Shown here: positions 1 through 7,136 of the stretch, in pieces
Position numbering within the stretch: position 1 is the stretch's first letter
Layout: each line of letters begins with the position of its first letter
From: a virus
Reading direction: 5' to 3' (one strand)
Virus record (IMG/VR): IMGVR_UViG_3300012936_000116
Location: 1-28,868 of that record
DNA length: 28,868 nucleotides
Made by a program: the position numbers and the translations under genes
Notes under the pieces: generated by a model
What the model was told of the DNA's origin: nothing
The model's input: only the letters and a program-made list of their open reading frames with translations
The model's database searches: none

Positions 1-486
1 GAGTATGTGTTTAGCGGTCATTTTCACAAGCGTCAGCATAAGGGTAATATTCATTACCTTGGGTCTCCTTTTCCGCATAACTACGCTGATGCATGGGATG
101 ATGACCGTGGTATGATGAAGCTAGAGTGGGGTGGTAAGCCTGAGTATATAGACTTTGATGGTCCTCGGTATCGAACTACCCCACTTAGTAGACTTATAGA
201 CGATAGTGATAGTATTTTAAATTCTAAAACATACTGTCGTGCAGTTCTTGATGTGAACATTTCATATGAAGAAGCAAGTTTTATTAAAGAAACATTCGCA
301 CAACAATACGGTTTACGTGATATTACACTTATGCCAAGTAAGAAAGAAGAACATGCACAAGATTGGCGACAAGTAGACGATTTAGAGGTTGAAAATGTTG
401 ACCAAATAGTGTATAATAGTCTTAATGCTGTTGACAGTGAGATAATCGACAAACGATTACTAGTAGAAATATATAATAACTTATGA
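1..486 (+). CDS. 47: Recombination endonuclease subunit gp47 (Mre11/SbcD-like), 3' part
   Basis: The reading frame is open from the first base, so the 5' part lies outside the window; 161 residues are visible. Near the visible start is SGHFHKRQ, the last metal-binding GHxH motif of Mre11/SbcD-type calcineurin-fold nucleases, followed by a YLGSPFPHNY segment typical of phage gp47. In T4, gp47 is the nuclease partner of the gp46 ATPase; together they resect DNA ends for recombination-dependent replication and help degrade host DNA. The stop codon overlaps the start of gp46 (ATGA at 483-486), which fits translational coupling of the two subunits. The catalytic N-terminal motifs cannot be checked here. 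Confidence 0.93.
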   Translation, partial: EYVFSGHFHKRQHKGNIHYLGSPFPHNYADAWDDDRGMMKLEWGGKPEYIDFDGPRYRTTPLSRLIDDSDSILNSKTYCRAVLDVNISYEEASFIKETFAQQYGLRDITLMPSKKEEHAQDWRQVDDLEVENVDQIVYNSLNAVDSEIIDKRLLVEIYNNL

Positions 487-2255
487 TTAATATAAAAAAT
501 TGTACAATCAAAAACTTTATGAGTGTAGGTAATGTTACACAGGCTGTAAAGTTTGATGAAAACGGTTTAACACTTGTATTAGGTAATAATGTTGACTTAG
601 GAGGTGATGGTTCCCGTAACGGTACAGGTAAAACCACAATTATTAATGCTTTATCGTATGCAATGTACGGAAATGCGCTAACTAATATACGTAAAGACAA
701 TTTAATAAATAAAACTAACGGAAAGGGTATGTTAGTTACCCTCGAGTTTGAAAAGGACAATGTTCGCTATAGAATTGAACGTGGACGTAAACCTAATATT
801 TTTAAGTTTTATATTAACGATAACGATGTTGATGAAAATAATGAAGCTCAAGGCGAAAACAGAGAAACACAGCAAGTAGTTGACAAGCTATTTGGTATGT
901 CGCATGACATGTTCAAACACATTGTTGCACTAAACACATACACAGAGCCATTTTTAAGTATGAAGGCCAATGATCAGAGAGCTATAATTGAGCAGTTACT
1001 CGGAATCACAATGCTTAGTGAAAAGGCAGAGGCTTTAAAAGAACAGCAAAGGCTTAACAAGGATGCAATTAAAGAAGAAGAATATCGTATTAAGGCAGTT
1101 GAAGATTCAAATGCCACAATTGCGAAAAGTATCAGTGACCTTGAACGTAGACAAACATTATGGACAAGTAAAAAACAAGAAACACTGCAAGAACTAGAAA
1201 ACGCAATTGACGTATTAGAAAAAATTGATATTGAAACAGAACTAGCGAATCATAAACTATTAGCTGATTACCTCGAGAAGAAAACACAAGTAACTACACT
1301 TGAAAACGAAATTTCAAAACTGACTAACAGTATATCTAGAGAACAAAAAAGACTAGATAAAGCTAAAAAAGATTTACTGGCAACTGAACAACACGAATGT
1401 TATGCTTGCGGGCAGGCAATTCACGACGAAAAACACGAAGAGATATTAAAATCTAAAAGAGAAGCAGTTACTGAGTCACAAGATCATATTGATAACGATG
1501 TTACATTAAAAGAAGAATATCAAGATGCACTTGAGCAGTTAGGCGAAATAGGTACAGAACCTATTACTCTTTATAATACTGAAAAGGAAGCATATCAACA
1601 TCAAAATCAACTTGATAGTTTACGTACAGAACATACAAACAAACAAGAAGAAAAAGATACATATCAAGAACAGATAGACAGTTTAAAGGAAACCGCAATA
1701 CAAGAAGTTAGTTGGGATAAGATGAATGAACTTGTGCGTGTAAAAGAACACCAAGACTTCCTGTACAAACTGTTAACAAATAAAGATAGCTTCATACGTA
1801 AACGTATTATTGAACAAAACTTACAGTATCTAAATTCTAGACTTGCATACTACTTGACTAAGTTAGGACTACCACATGAAGTTTCTTTTCAACCAGATCT
1901 TGCTGTAGAAATTACAGAACTTGGTCGTGAACTAGACTTTGATAACCTAAGTAGAGGAGAACGTAATAGACTAATACTAGGTCTTAGTTGGTCGTTCAGA
2001 GATGTATTTGAAACAATGAATACTCCTGTAAACTTTTTAGCAATTGACGAACTAGTAGACAGCGGAATGGATACAAATGGTGTTGATAGTGCTTTAAGTG
2101 TTCTTAAGAAAATGGAACGTGAGCGTGGTAAAAACATATTCCTTATTTCACATAGAGATGAACTACAAGGTCGTGTTAACACAATTTTACAAGTTACAAA
2201 AGAAAATGGGTTTACTACATTTAACACTGAAGCAGAAATAGTTGAGGCCGCTTAA
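483..2255 (+). CDS. 46: Recombination endonuclease subunit gp46 (Rad50/SbcC-like ATPase)
   Basis: This 590-residue protein is close to the length of T4 gp46 (560). All SMC/Rad50 landmarks are visible in order: Walker A NGTGKTT (G47-T52), a long charged coiled coil, a zinc hook CYAC (C306, C309), descending coiled coil, an LSRGE signature (L489-E493), Walker B FLAIDE (D522, E523) and an H-loop SHRDE (H557). It is the ATPase and DNA-tethering partner of gp47 and acts on DNA ends in recombination-dependent replication. It starts inside the gp47 stop codon, and its own stop overlaps the next start (TAATG). No key residue is missing. Confidence 0.96.
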   Translation: MINIKNCTIKNFMSVGNVTQAVKFDENGLTLVLGNNVDLGGDGSRNGTGKTTIINALSYAMYGNALTNIRKDNLINKTNGKGMLVTLEFEKDNVRYRIERGRKPNIFKFYINDNDVDENNEAQGENRETQQVVDKLFGMSHDMFKHIVALNTYTEPFLSMKANDQRAIIEQLLGITMLSEKAEALKEQQRLNKDAIKEEEYRIKAVEDSNATIAKSISDLERRQTLWTSKKQETLQELENAIDVLEKIDIETELANHKLLADYLEKKTQVTTLENEISKLTNSISREQKRLDKAKKDLLATEQHECYACGQAIHDEKHEEILKSKREAVTESQDHIDNDVTLKEEYQDALEQLGEIGTEPITLYNTEKEAYQHQNQLDSLRTEHTNKQEEKDTYQEQIDSLKETAIQEVSWDKMNELVRVKEHQDFLYKLLTNKDSFIRKRIIEQNLQYLNSRLAYYLTKLGLPHEVSFQPDLAVEITELGRELDFDNLSRGERNRLILGLSWSFRDVFETMNTPVNFLAIDELVDSGMDTNGVDSALSVLKKMERERGKNIFLISHRDELQGRVNTILQVTKENGFTTFNTEAEIVEAA

Positions 2256-2530
2256 TGGAAGACGATGATTTTACTTTTGACGATATAATATTATCAACAA
2301 GTACAACAATGGATAATACGAGTACATATACAGTTAATATTAGTGATTATACTACTACTGATACTGTTGATCTTTCTGATATTACTGTTAGCACACTAAC
2401 AGGAGATATGTTTGAAACTAGTCGTGATCCAAAACGTACAGTTTTAAGAGAAAGTGGAGATATTCCTGTTGACATTTGGGCTAAATTGTATAACAATAGA
2501 GTACTAGATGTAAAGGAAGATGATGAATAG
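2255..2530 (+). CDS. Small acidic protein of unknown function
   Basis: A 91-residue protein rich in Asp, Thr and Ser, with a very acidic start (MEDDDFTFDD), Thr/Ser/Asp-rich middle and acidic C-terminus (KEDDE). Its ATG shares bases with the gp46 stop (TAATG) and its 3' end overlaps the next gene by 11 bases, so it is embedded in a tightly coupled gene string and is likely real. No known domain is recognised, and no signal peptide or membrane segment is visible. The position after gp46 hints at a nucleic-acid metabolism accessory role, but this is guesswork. Confidence 0.7.
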   Translation: MEDDDFTFDDIILSTSTTMDNTSTYTVNISDYTTTDTVDLSDITVSTLTGDMFETSRDPKRTVLRESGDIPVDIWAKLYNNRVLDVKEDDE

Positions 2531-3224
2531 TTTTGTATTTGATTTAGACGATACATTAACAGATGCAAGACAAGTCATTGACAATGACTTTAAAAACTTT
2601 ATGCATGAGTTTGCCGGCAATAACTCATGTTATATTTGTACAGGCTCAGATTATGGCAAAATAGTAGAACAAATAGGCACAGATCTTTGTAACCAATTTG
2701 AAACAATATTTGCATGTAGTGGTAATCATCACTTAAAGCAAGGCAAAGAGATATACAAAAGCAAATGGCAATTAACATCTGATCAACAAGGCTTTTTAAT
2801 AAAAGAACTATCAAATAATACTCATTTTAAATATAATCCAAGCACAGGTAATCATTTAGAACTACGTACAGGCTCAGCAAATCTAAGTATTCCAGGTAGA
2901 AATGCAACACAAAAACAACGTGATGAATTTGAAATCTGGGAAAAGGCTAACAAATCAAGAGAACCGATAGCAGAACGCTTTAACAAATTATTTCCAGATT
3001 GTGAAGCAATTGTAGCTGGCGTAACTGGCATTGATATTTTTGAAAAAGGCAAAAGTAAGGCACAAGTAAAGGCACTATTAAGCAATATTATATTCTTTGG
3101 TGATCGTTGTTATCCAGGTGGTAATGACTATCCGTTGAGTAGTATTGTTGATACACATTTTCAAATTGATAATGGTTGGAAGCAAACTTTTGAAATATTG
3201 AAAAATCAATACCATAATCATTAG
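2520..3224 (+). CDS. Phosphomannomutase-like HAD-superfamily protein (eukaryotic PMM type)
   Basis: A 234-residue protein with the HAD nucleophile motif FDLDDTLTD near the N-terminus (DxDxT), a conserved-looking ICTGSDYGKIVEQ segment, LSIPGRNATQKQRDEF in the cap region, and FFGDRCYPGGNDYPL near the C-terminus. These match, in order, landmarks of eukaryotic phosphomannomutases: DVDGTLT, GGSDFEK, SPIGRSCSQEER and FFGDKTMPGGNDHE. The family interconverts mannose-6-phosphate and mannose-1-phosphate, feeding GDP-mannose synthesis. Two start codons (2520, 2523) follow an AAGGAAG ribosome site; the second has better spacing. The gene overlaps the acidic protein gene upstream. Activity on sugar phosphate is inferred; another HAD phosphatase role is possible. 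Confidence 0.8.
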   Translation: MMNSFVFDLDDTLTDARQVIDNDFKNFMHEFAGNNSCYICTGSDYGKIVEQIGTDLCNQFETIFACSGNHHLKQGKEIYKSKWQLTSDQQGFLIKELSNNTHFKYNPSTGNHLELRTGSANLSIPGRNATQKQRDEFEIWEKANKSREPIAERFNKLFPDCEAIVAGVTGIDIFEKGKSKAQVKALLSNIIFFGDRCYPGGNDYPLSSIVDTHFQIDNGWKQTFEILKNQYHNH

Positions 3225-3254
3225 ATTTATGAGGACAGATGATATATAGTACGT

Positions 3255-3674
3255 ATGACTTGGACATACCAAGGTAAACCCGTAGAGGAAATACCAGAAC
3301 AATTTATCGGATTTGTTTATATCATCACCAATCTGACTAATGGCAAAAAGTATATAGGCAAAAAACTATCGCAATTTAAAAAAACAAGGCCACCTTTAAA
3401 AGGCAAAAAGCGTAAACGAAGATCACTAATTGAAAGCGATTGGCGTGAGTATTGGGGATCATCCGATAATTTACTAGAAGACGTTAAAAACTTAGGCACA
3501 GAAAACTTTACTAGAGAAATCTTATATTTTTGCACAACTAGAGGACAATTGTCTTATCTAGAAGCTAAAGAACAGTTTGACAGAGAAGTTTTACTTACAG
3601 ATGAATACTACAATGGCATAATAAACGTCCGTGTGGGCGGTTCTAAGGCACTTACTGAATCTTTAAAAAATTAA
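3255..3674 (+). CDS. GIY-YIG family endonuclease (free-standing, homing-type)
   Basis: This 139-residue protein carries the GIY-YIG core as GFVYIITNLTNGKKYIGKK (residues 19-37): the FVY block, then YIG at 33-35. A Lys/Arg-rich stretch follows, then ESDWREYWGSS, a block seen in T4-like phage versions of this family. A Glu-containing helix (LEAKEQFD) supplies a plausible metal-binding acidic residue. Such proteins nick or cut DNA and often promote spread of themselves or of neighbouring introns. It lies directly upstream of an RNA with group I intron features, which may be its partner. There is no C-terminal DNA-binding module as in I-TevI, so target specificity cannot be guessed. Confidence 0.85.
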   Translation: MTWTYQGKPVEEIPEQFIGFVYIITNLTNGKKYIGKKLSQFKKTRPPLKGKKRKRRSLIESDWREYWGSSDNLLEDVKNLGTENFTREILYFCTTRGQLSYLEAKEQFDREVLLTDEYYNGIINVRVGGSKALTESLKN

Positions 3675-3680
3675 TATACC

Positions 3681-3990
3681 CCCTCTATGAAAAGCATTGA
3701 GGAAACAATATTCGTATTGTCAACGGAACTTGCTGGGGGAACCAAACCAAATGAGTGGGCAATCCTGAGCCATTGGATCCCACGGGTATTTCCGAAACAG
3801 TAGTCGTTATTGCGTTTCGGTAGCCTGCGTTTTAAGCGGCGTATAAAGGGGTACAGCAAAACCGCCTCTGCCTTATATAAGGTTGCGCTATAACGATGCA
3901 CCTGATTGCTGGGGTAATGACCTATCAATTTTTTTTTGCACTTGGCCGTAAGCAGGCTAAGTGCGACTGAATTACCAGGGTAATAACTAA
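3681..3990 (+). ncRNA. Group I intron-like structured RNA (core or remnant)
   Basis: This non-coding stretch is visibly GC-richer than its flanks. It contains GGGCAATCCTGAGCCA (3757-3772), the P4/P5/P6-side signature of group I introns such as those in tRNA-Leu(UAA). Pairings I can trace by eye are: a hairpin 3682-3689/3695-3702; a UUCG-capped stem 3705-3710/3715-3720; P3-like CGGAAC 3724-3729 with GTTTCG 3814-3819; P4-like 3732-3738 with 3764-3770 (one mismatch); P8-like 3820-3833 with 3858-3871; P7-like TCGTTAT 3804-3810 with ATAACGA 3890-3896; and a distal 10-bp hairpin 3938-3947/3955-3964 inside GGTAAT/ATTACC (3913-3918/3971-3976). P3 and P7 would form the expected pseudoknot. No canonical P1 U-G splice site and no interrupted host gene is apparent, so splicing is uncertain. 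Boundaries are approximate. Confidence 0.65.
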
Positions 3991-4010
3991 TCATATATAA
4001 AATGTTTATT

Positions 4011-4042
4011 AAAAAATATCAAACGAAATGAAATGAGTTTGA
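4011..4042 (-). terminator. Rho-independent-like terminator of the gp26 transcript
   Basis: Read on the minus strand, a TCAAAC/GTTTGA stem (4037-4042 with 4019-4024) and a 12-base loop are followed by TATTTTTT (4018-4011). It lies just past the end of the gp26 extension. The stem is short and AT-rich, so efficiency is uncertain. Confidence 0.5.
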
Positions 4043-4062
4043 CGATGAGCTTTAGCTCTTCG
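4043..4062. other. Short hairpin between convergent transcripts
   Basis: CGATGAGC (4043-4050), TTTA loop, GCTCTTCG (4055-4062) form an 8-bp stem with one mismatch, immediately beyond the stop of the gp26 extension. It could protect the 3' end or assist termination; no T-tract follows on either strand. Confidence 0.4.
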
Positions 4063-4064
4063 AC

Positions 4065-4301
4065 TTAATACGTTTTAGTATTACCTTTTTTCAAACTTTG
4101 TGCAATCTTTTCTTGTTTATCATTCATACTCTGAATAAATTCTTCGACAAAATAGTAAGGACTATTCCAAATGTCTTGTAAGCTAAATGCGCCTTCGCTG
4201 TATAAGATTGTGTCGTAGACTAATTTACGTAGTTGTCTTGCTTGAGTACTAACATCTTCGATAACTATATCTATGTCATTCGATTGTCGTAGTTGTGCGT
4301 G
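4065..4301 (-). CDS. -1 frame extension of gp26 (gp51-position, tail chaperone C-terminal part)
   Basis: This reading frame has no ATG, GTG or TTG near its beginning but is open straight through the 3' end of gp26 in the -1 frame. From the run of nine T's it continues with 78 codons starting HAQLRQSNDIDIVIEDV and ending KKGNTKTY, then TAA at 4065-4067. The sequence looks like protein: a charged helix, an aromatic SPYYFVEEF segment, then an amphipathic Lys-rich end. A -1 slip on TTT TTT in gp26 would give a fusion of about 352 residues. The position matches gp51 beside gp26 in T4-like phages, but similarity to T4 gp51 cannot be confirmed by eye. The layout copies the G/GT tail chaperone frameshift of lambda-like phages. 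Confidence 0.75.
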   Translation of the reverse strand, partial: HAQLRQSNDIDIVIEDVSTQARQLRKLVYDTILYSEGAFSLQDIWNSPYYFVEEFIQSMNDKQEKIAQSLKKGNTKTY

Positions 4302-5122
4302 AAAAAAAAAGCTGGGTTATACTCAATAGGTGCTTTAAAATCTTCTTCACAACTTGTACATGTAAATGTAAACTCTTTTTGTACGCCATTAGTATTGAGT
4401 GTTGAAGTATGTTCTTTGATAATACTCATTGTTTTAGCGTCTGTATTACTCAGCCATTTTGTTATACTATCCATATCAGTTACTGTGACATCGTCTGGTG
4501 TTTTAATTTGGCTAATACTATCTGCTAGTACAATAAGTGTTGCGGCAGTTGTTTTCTCTAAACTATCTCTCATAATATCTTTAGCTTGTTGAGGATCCAT
4601 TCCTTCATTAATTGCCGCCGCTAATCTGACACTTTCCGTTGTTTTAACTGCACCTGCATTAACACTTGCAAGTGAGTTAGGTTTAAATGTAATTTGTAAA
4701 CCGTTTTCTAATTCAACTTCAAGCGGGTGTTCTTGTAGTTCTTTTACTCTTGCTAGTAAGTTTTTAAGTTCAATTGCATATTGACTTTGTTTTTGACATG
4801 AAGGACATGTTCCTGCAATGTTTAGTTCGCCGCTATGCTGTCCAACTTTAGCCGCAAGTAAAAGTACTTCAACGTCTGGGACAACTACTTCATATGGATC
4901 TGCAATATCAGGAGCAATACTTTGAATAACTTCGTACAATGCTTCACCGTTGTACAGTGTATCTGGTATTTTAAGTAAAAGTTCATCTTTTACACTCATC
5001 GGATATACACCGATTTCTCCATCAGCAGTTAATTTTGGCGGGTTTTTGTACCATCTACCGCCACTAGGTAGCTTTACATAGATTTCTTTTGTCCTATAAT
5101 AGCTGGAAAGTGGATCTGACAC
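4271..5122 (-). CDS. 26: Baseplate hub / tail assembly protein gp26-like
   Basis: A 283-residue protein starting at GTG (5120-5122) behind TAGGAG. The start (MSDPLSSYYRTKEIYVKLPS) and the mid segment with DELLLKIPDTLYNGEA follow the pattern of T4-like marine phage gp26. Two CxxC pairs, CPSC (C106, C109) and CTSC (C255, C258), suggest a zinc site joining distant parts of the chain. T4 gp26 is annotated as a baseplate hub protein needed for assembly. It ends NPAFFF followed by nine unconserved-looking residues, and the FFF is encoded by the T9 slippery run. It is transcribed away from the candidate tape measure gene. Confidence 0.8.
   Translation of the reverse strand: MSDPLSSYYRTKEIYVKLPSGGRWYKNPPKLTADGEIGVYPMSVKDELLLKIPDTLYNGEALYEVIQSIAPDIADPYEVVVPDVEVLLLAAKVGQHSGELNIAGTCPSCQKQSQYAIELKNLLARVKELQEHPLEVELENGLQITFKPNSLASVNAGAVKTTESVRLAAAINEGMDPQQAKDIMRDSLEKTTAATLIVLADSISQIKTPDDVTVTDMDSITKWLSNTDAKTMSIIKEHTSTLNTNGVQKEFTFTCTSCEEDFKAPIEYNPAFFFTHNYDNRMT
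4302..4310 (-). promoter_or_regulatory. Slippery T9 run, candidate -1 programmed frameshift site
   Basis: On the minus strand gp26 reads GCT TTT TTT TTC ACG. The heptamer T TTT TTT sits in the correct zero frame for tandem -1 slippage (X XXY YYZ pattern). The zero-frame stop comes about ten codons later, and the -1 frame is open for 78 codons. I saw no obvious downstream pseudoknot. Confidence 0.7.
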
Positions 5123-5132
5123 GTTTTTCTCC

Positions 5133-5140
5133 TATAAATA
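5133..5140 (+). promoter_or_regulatory. T4-type late promoter for the tape measure gene
   Basis: An exact TATAAATA, the T4-like late promoter -10 consensus, lies 40 bases upstream of the TTG start at 5180 in the 57-base divergent gap. Confidence 0.75.
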
Positions 5141-5152
5141 GTAGTATAAAGT

Positions 5153-5160
5153 TATTTATC
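5153..5160 (-). promoter_or_regulatory. T4-type late promoter for gp26
   Basis: On the minus strand GATAAATA differs from TATAAATA at the first base only. It lies about 30 bases upstream of the gp26 GTG. With the opposite site at 5133-5140 it forms a compact divergent late promoter pair. Confidence 0.55.
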
Positions 5161-5179
5161 ATATTAAGTGAGTAGTTAA

Positions 5180-7078
5180 TTGGCAACTATTAATATTGCA
5201 TTCGGCGGACAAAACATTGGTGTAGAAATTCCAGACATTGCTCTGGAAGTCACTATGCAAGATGTGCTGACTGAAGCAAGACAACAAACAGCCGCACTAT
5301 CAGGACTTGCACAAAAGTTTGGCATTGAACTTGGTGAAGTAAAGCAATCTGTTGACTCTAGTGGCGACCAAGTAACTACCGCTGTAGACAACAATACAAA
5401 AGAAACAAACAGACTTGGTAATGCTATGAGTGGATTAACTCAAGGTATGAACAATGTACAAAATGCCGCTATGGGATTAAAAGGTGATGAAAAAATGTCA
5501 TCGCTTGTTAGTGGAGCCGCTAATGCATTAGGCTTAGGAATGATCGGCGCACAAGTTGGTAGTTTATTTGGTATTATGGAAGAGTTTGGTGCTTCTATGG
5601 GAGCATTGCGTAGAGTTGGTACAGGATACTTAGAAAATTTACAAGACTTACGTGGAGGTGCCGCAGAGGTTGGCTTAGGTCTTGAACGCTTTGGTCAAAT
5701 TGTAACAGAGAATGGTGTTTCAGTTCGTGCATTAGGAAAAAATACTACCGATGGTGCAATGAACTTAATTACTATGAATAAAGAGTTGCGTAATGCTACT
5801 CGTAATGCAGGCTTCTTTGGTATGAGTAGTCAAGAAATGACACTTGCACTTGTTGACGAAGCAGAGATTAGACGTAGAATACATGGACTTAATGTAACAG
5901 ATGTGAATCAAAAACGATCAATGGTCCAAGCAGTTGCTGAACAATTAAAAATGAACGAAGCAATGGCTAAACTTACTGGTCAAGATATTAGAGATAGAAT
6001 CAAAGCAAGTCAAACATTCAGGAGTGATGCAACTAATGCCGCTATATTATCACAATTAAATGGTGATCAAGCAGTAGCGGCAAAAAGTGCAGTTGAAGCA
6101 CTTAGCGCATTAGGTCCAACATTACAAGGTCCTGCACAACAAGCTATTACTAATATACTCGGCGGCTTTGATATGTTTGCTAACAATGAAGAATTCGCAC
6201 AGTTTGCACAAATGGCACAGGCAGCTGGTGTTGATGTTCGTGGAGCGTTTAGTAGTTTAGCACAACAAATAGAAGAAGGTGGTGATGCCGCTACACTTAA
6301 TGCAACTGTATTAGATATTACTCGTTCTCTTAAACAAATTGATCCACAAATGCTTATTACACAATCTCTTGCTGGTAATGCAGGTGCAGGTTTAGTTTTA
6401 GAATCTAGAATGGAATCAGTAAGTGATGGTGCTGACTCATTTGCTACCAGTATTGAAAAAATTACAAAGTCAATTGAAGATCTAAACGAAGCAATTACAG
6501 ATGGTGAGACAGGATTAGCTGGAACACAAGCTGAAATGGAAAGAGGCGCCGCACAGTTTAGAGATCAACTAATGGATTCTCTATTAAAGTCAATGGGTGC
6601 AGGAGACTTAGCTACATCAGCTGATGGGTTTAACAAATTTGTAACTGGTATGGCTAATATAACATCTAATCAAGGATTTAAAACATTTGTAGATGAATTA
6701 ACAAACTTAGTTACACTAACATCTGGTGCTCAAGCAATTGGAAGAATGATTGCAGGTGAACAAGCAGATGCAGGACAATTAGCATTTTTAGCGGCGGCTG
6801 GATTAGATGCCGCTGGTTTAGAAAAATTTGCGGCTGCCGCTAGAGTGGGAGGTTTAGCTTTATCAGCTGATGATATTGCCGCTTCTCTAACTAATTTAGC
6901 ACCAGTTTTAGGTTCTGCATTTTCAGGCGCACTAGAGCCGTTTAAAGATGCGGCAGGTAATTTAAAAGTAGCTATACAAAATTTATTAAATGAACCTGAG
7001 GTAACTTCTTCTAGAAATGAGCAGCCTGACTCTTTCCCTCAAAGTACCACTTCTAATCGTGGGCCAACAATAACATAA
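5180..7078 (+). CDS. Candidate tail tape measure protein (gp29-like)
   Basis: A 632-residue, Ala/Gln/Leu/Gly-rich, mostly helical protein. It has hydrophobic stretches near residues 105-150 (GLGMIGAQVGSLFGIM) and Ala-rich helices around 530-600, the usual look of tape measure proteins. T4 gp29, the tape measure, has 590 residues, so the size is right. No ATG is available; TTG at 5180 begins MATINIAFGGQ and follows a late promoter and a weak AAGTGAG site. The next in-frame ATG would remove 26 residues. Its neighbour, divergently transcribed, is gp26 with a frameshift extension, which fits the usual chaperone-tape measure pairing. The alternative is another large virion protein of unknown role. 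Confidence 0.6.
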   Translation: MATINIAFGGQNIGVEIPDIALEVTMQDVLTEARQQTAALSGLAQKFGIELGEVKQSVDSSGDQVTTAVDNNTKETNRLGNAMSGLTQGMNNVQNAAMGLKGDEKMSSLVSGAANALGLGMIGAQVGSLFGIMEEFGASMGALRRVGTGYLENLQDLRGGAAEVGLGLERFGQIVTENGVSVRALGKNTTDGAMNLITMNKELRNATRNAGFFGMSSQEMTLALVDEAEIRRRIHGLNVTDVNQKRSMVQAVAEQLKMNEAMAKLTGQDIRDRIKASQTFRSDATNAAILSQLNGDQAVAAKSAVEALSALGPTLQGPAQQAITNILGGFDMFANNEEFAQFAQMAQAAGVDVRGAFSSLAQQIEEGGDAATLNATVLDITRSLKQIDPQMLITQSLAGNAGAGLVLESRMESVSDGADSFATSIEKITKSIEDLNEAITDGETGLAGTQAEMERGAAQFRDQLMDSLLKSMGAGDLATSADGFNKFVTGMANITSNQGFKTFVDELTNLVTLTSGAQAIGRMIAGEQADAGQLAFLAAAGLDAAGLEKFAAAARVGGLALSADDIAASLTNLAPVLGSAFSGALEPFKDAAGNLKVAIQNLLNEPEVTSSRNEQPDSFPQSTTSNRGPTIT

Positions 7079-7090
7079 AATAATTAAGTC

Positions 7091-7118
7091 TTGACACAAC
7101 GCATAAATACACTATAAT
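7091..7118 (+). promoter_or_regulatory. Sigma70-type promoter overlapping a late promoter, upstream of gp20
   Basis: TTGACA (7091-7096), a 16-base spacer and TATAAT (7113-7118) are perfect bacterial -35 and -10 hexamers. Inside the spacer is CATAAATA (7102-7109), one base from the T4-type late consensus. Both sites point toward the portal gene ATG at 7137. Confidence 0.65.
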
Positions 7119-7136
7119 AAACAAAAAGAGATTCTT

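Noticed and set aside
3682-3702. P1 helix of a splicing-competent group I intron
   Set aside because: The hairpin has a U-U mismatch and no U-G pair marking a 5' splice site, so I did not call splice sites.
3792-3820. Simple hairpin CCGAAAC/GTTTCGG as an independent terminator
   Set aside because: No T tract follows, and the arms compete with the P3-like pairing of the group I core; kept as an alternative fold only.
3929-3964. Rho-independent terminator with the 3938-3964 hairpin
   Set aside because: The T run precedes the stem on the plus strand and becomes A's after it on the minus strand, so it fits neither direction.
3671-3994. Minus-strand reading frame of 107 codons over the structured RNA
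   Set aside because: It lies on the GC-rich structured segment, has no ribosome site, its composition is unlike the phage's proteins, and RNA pairing explains the sequence better.
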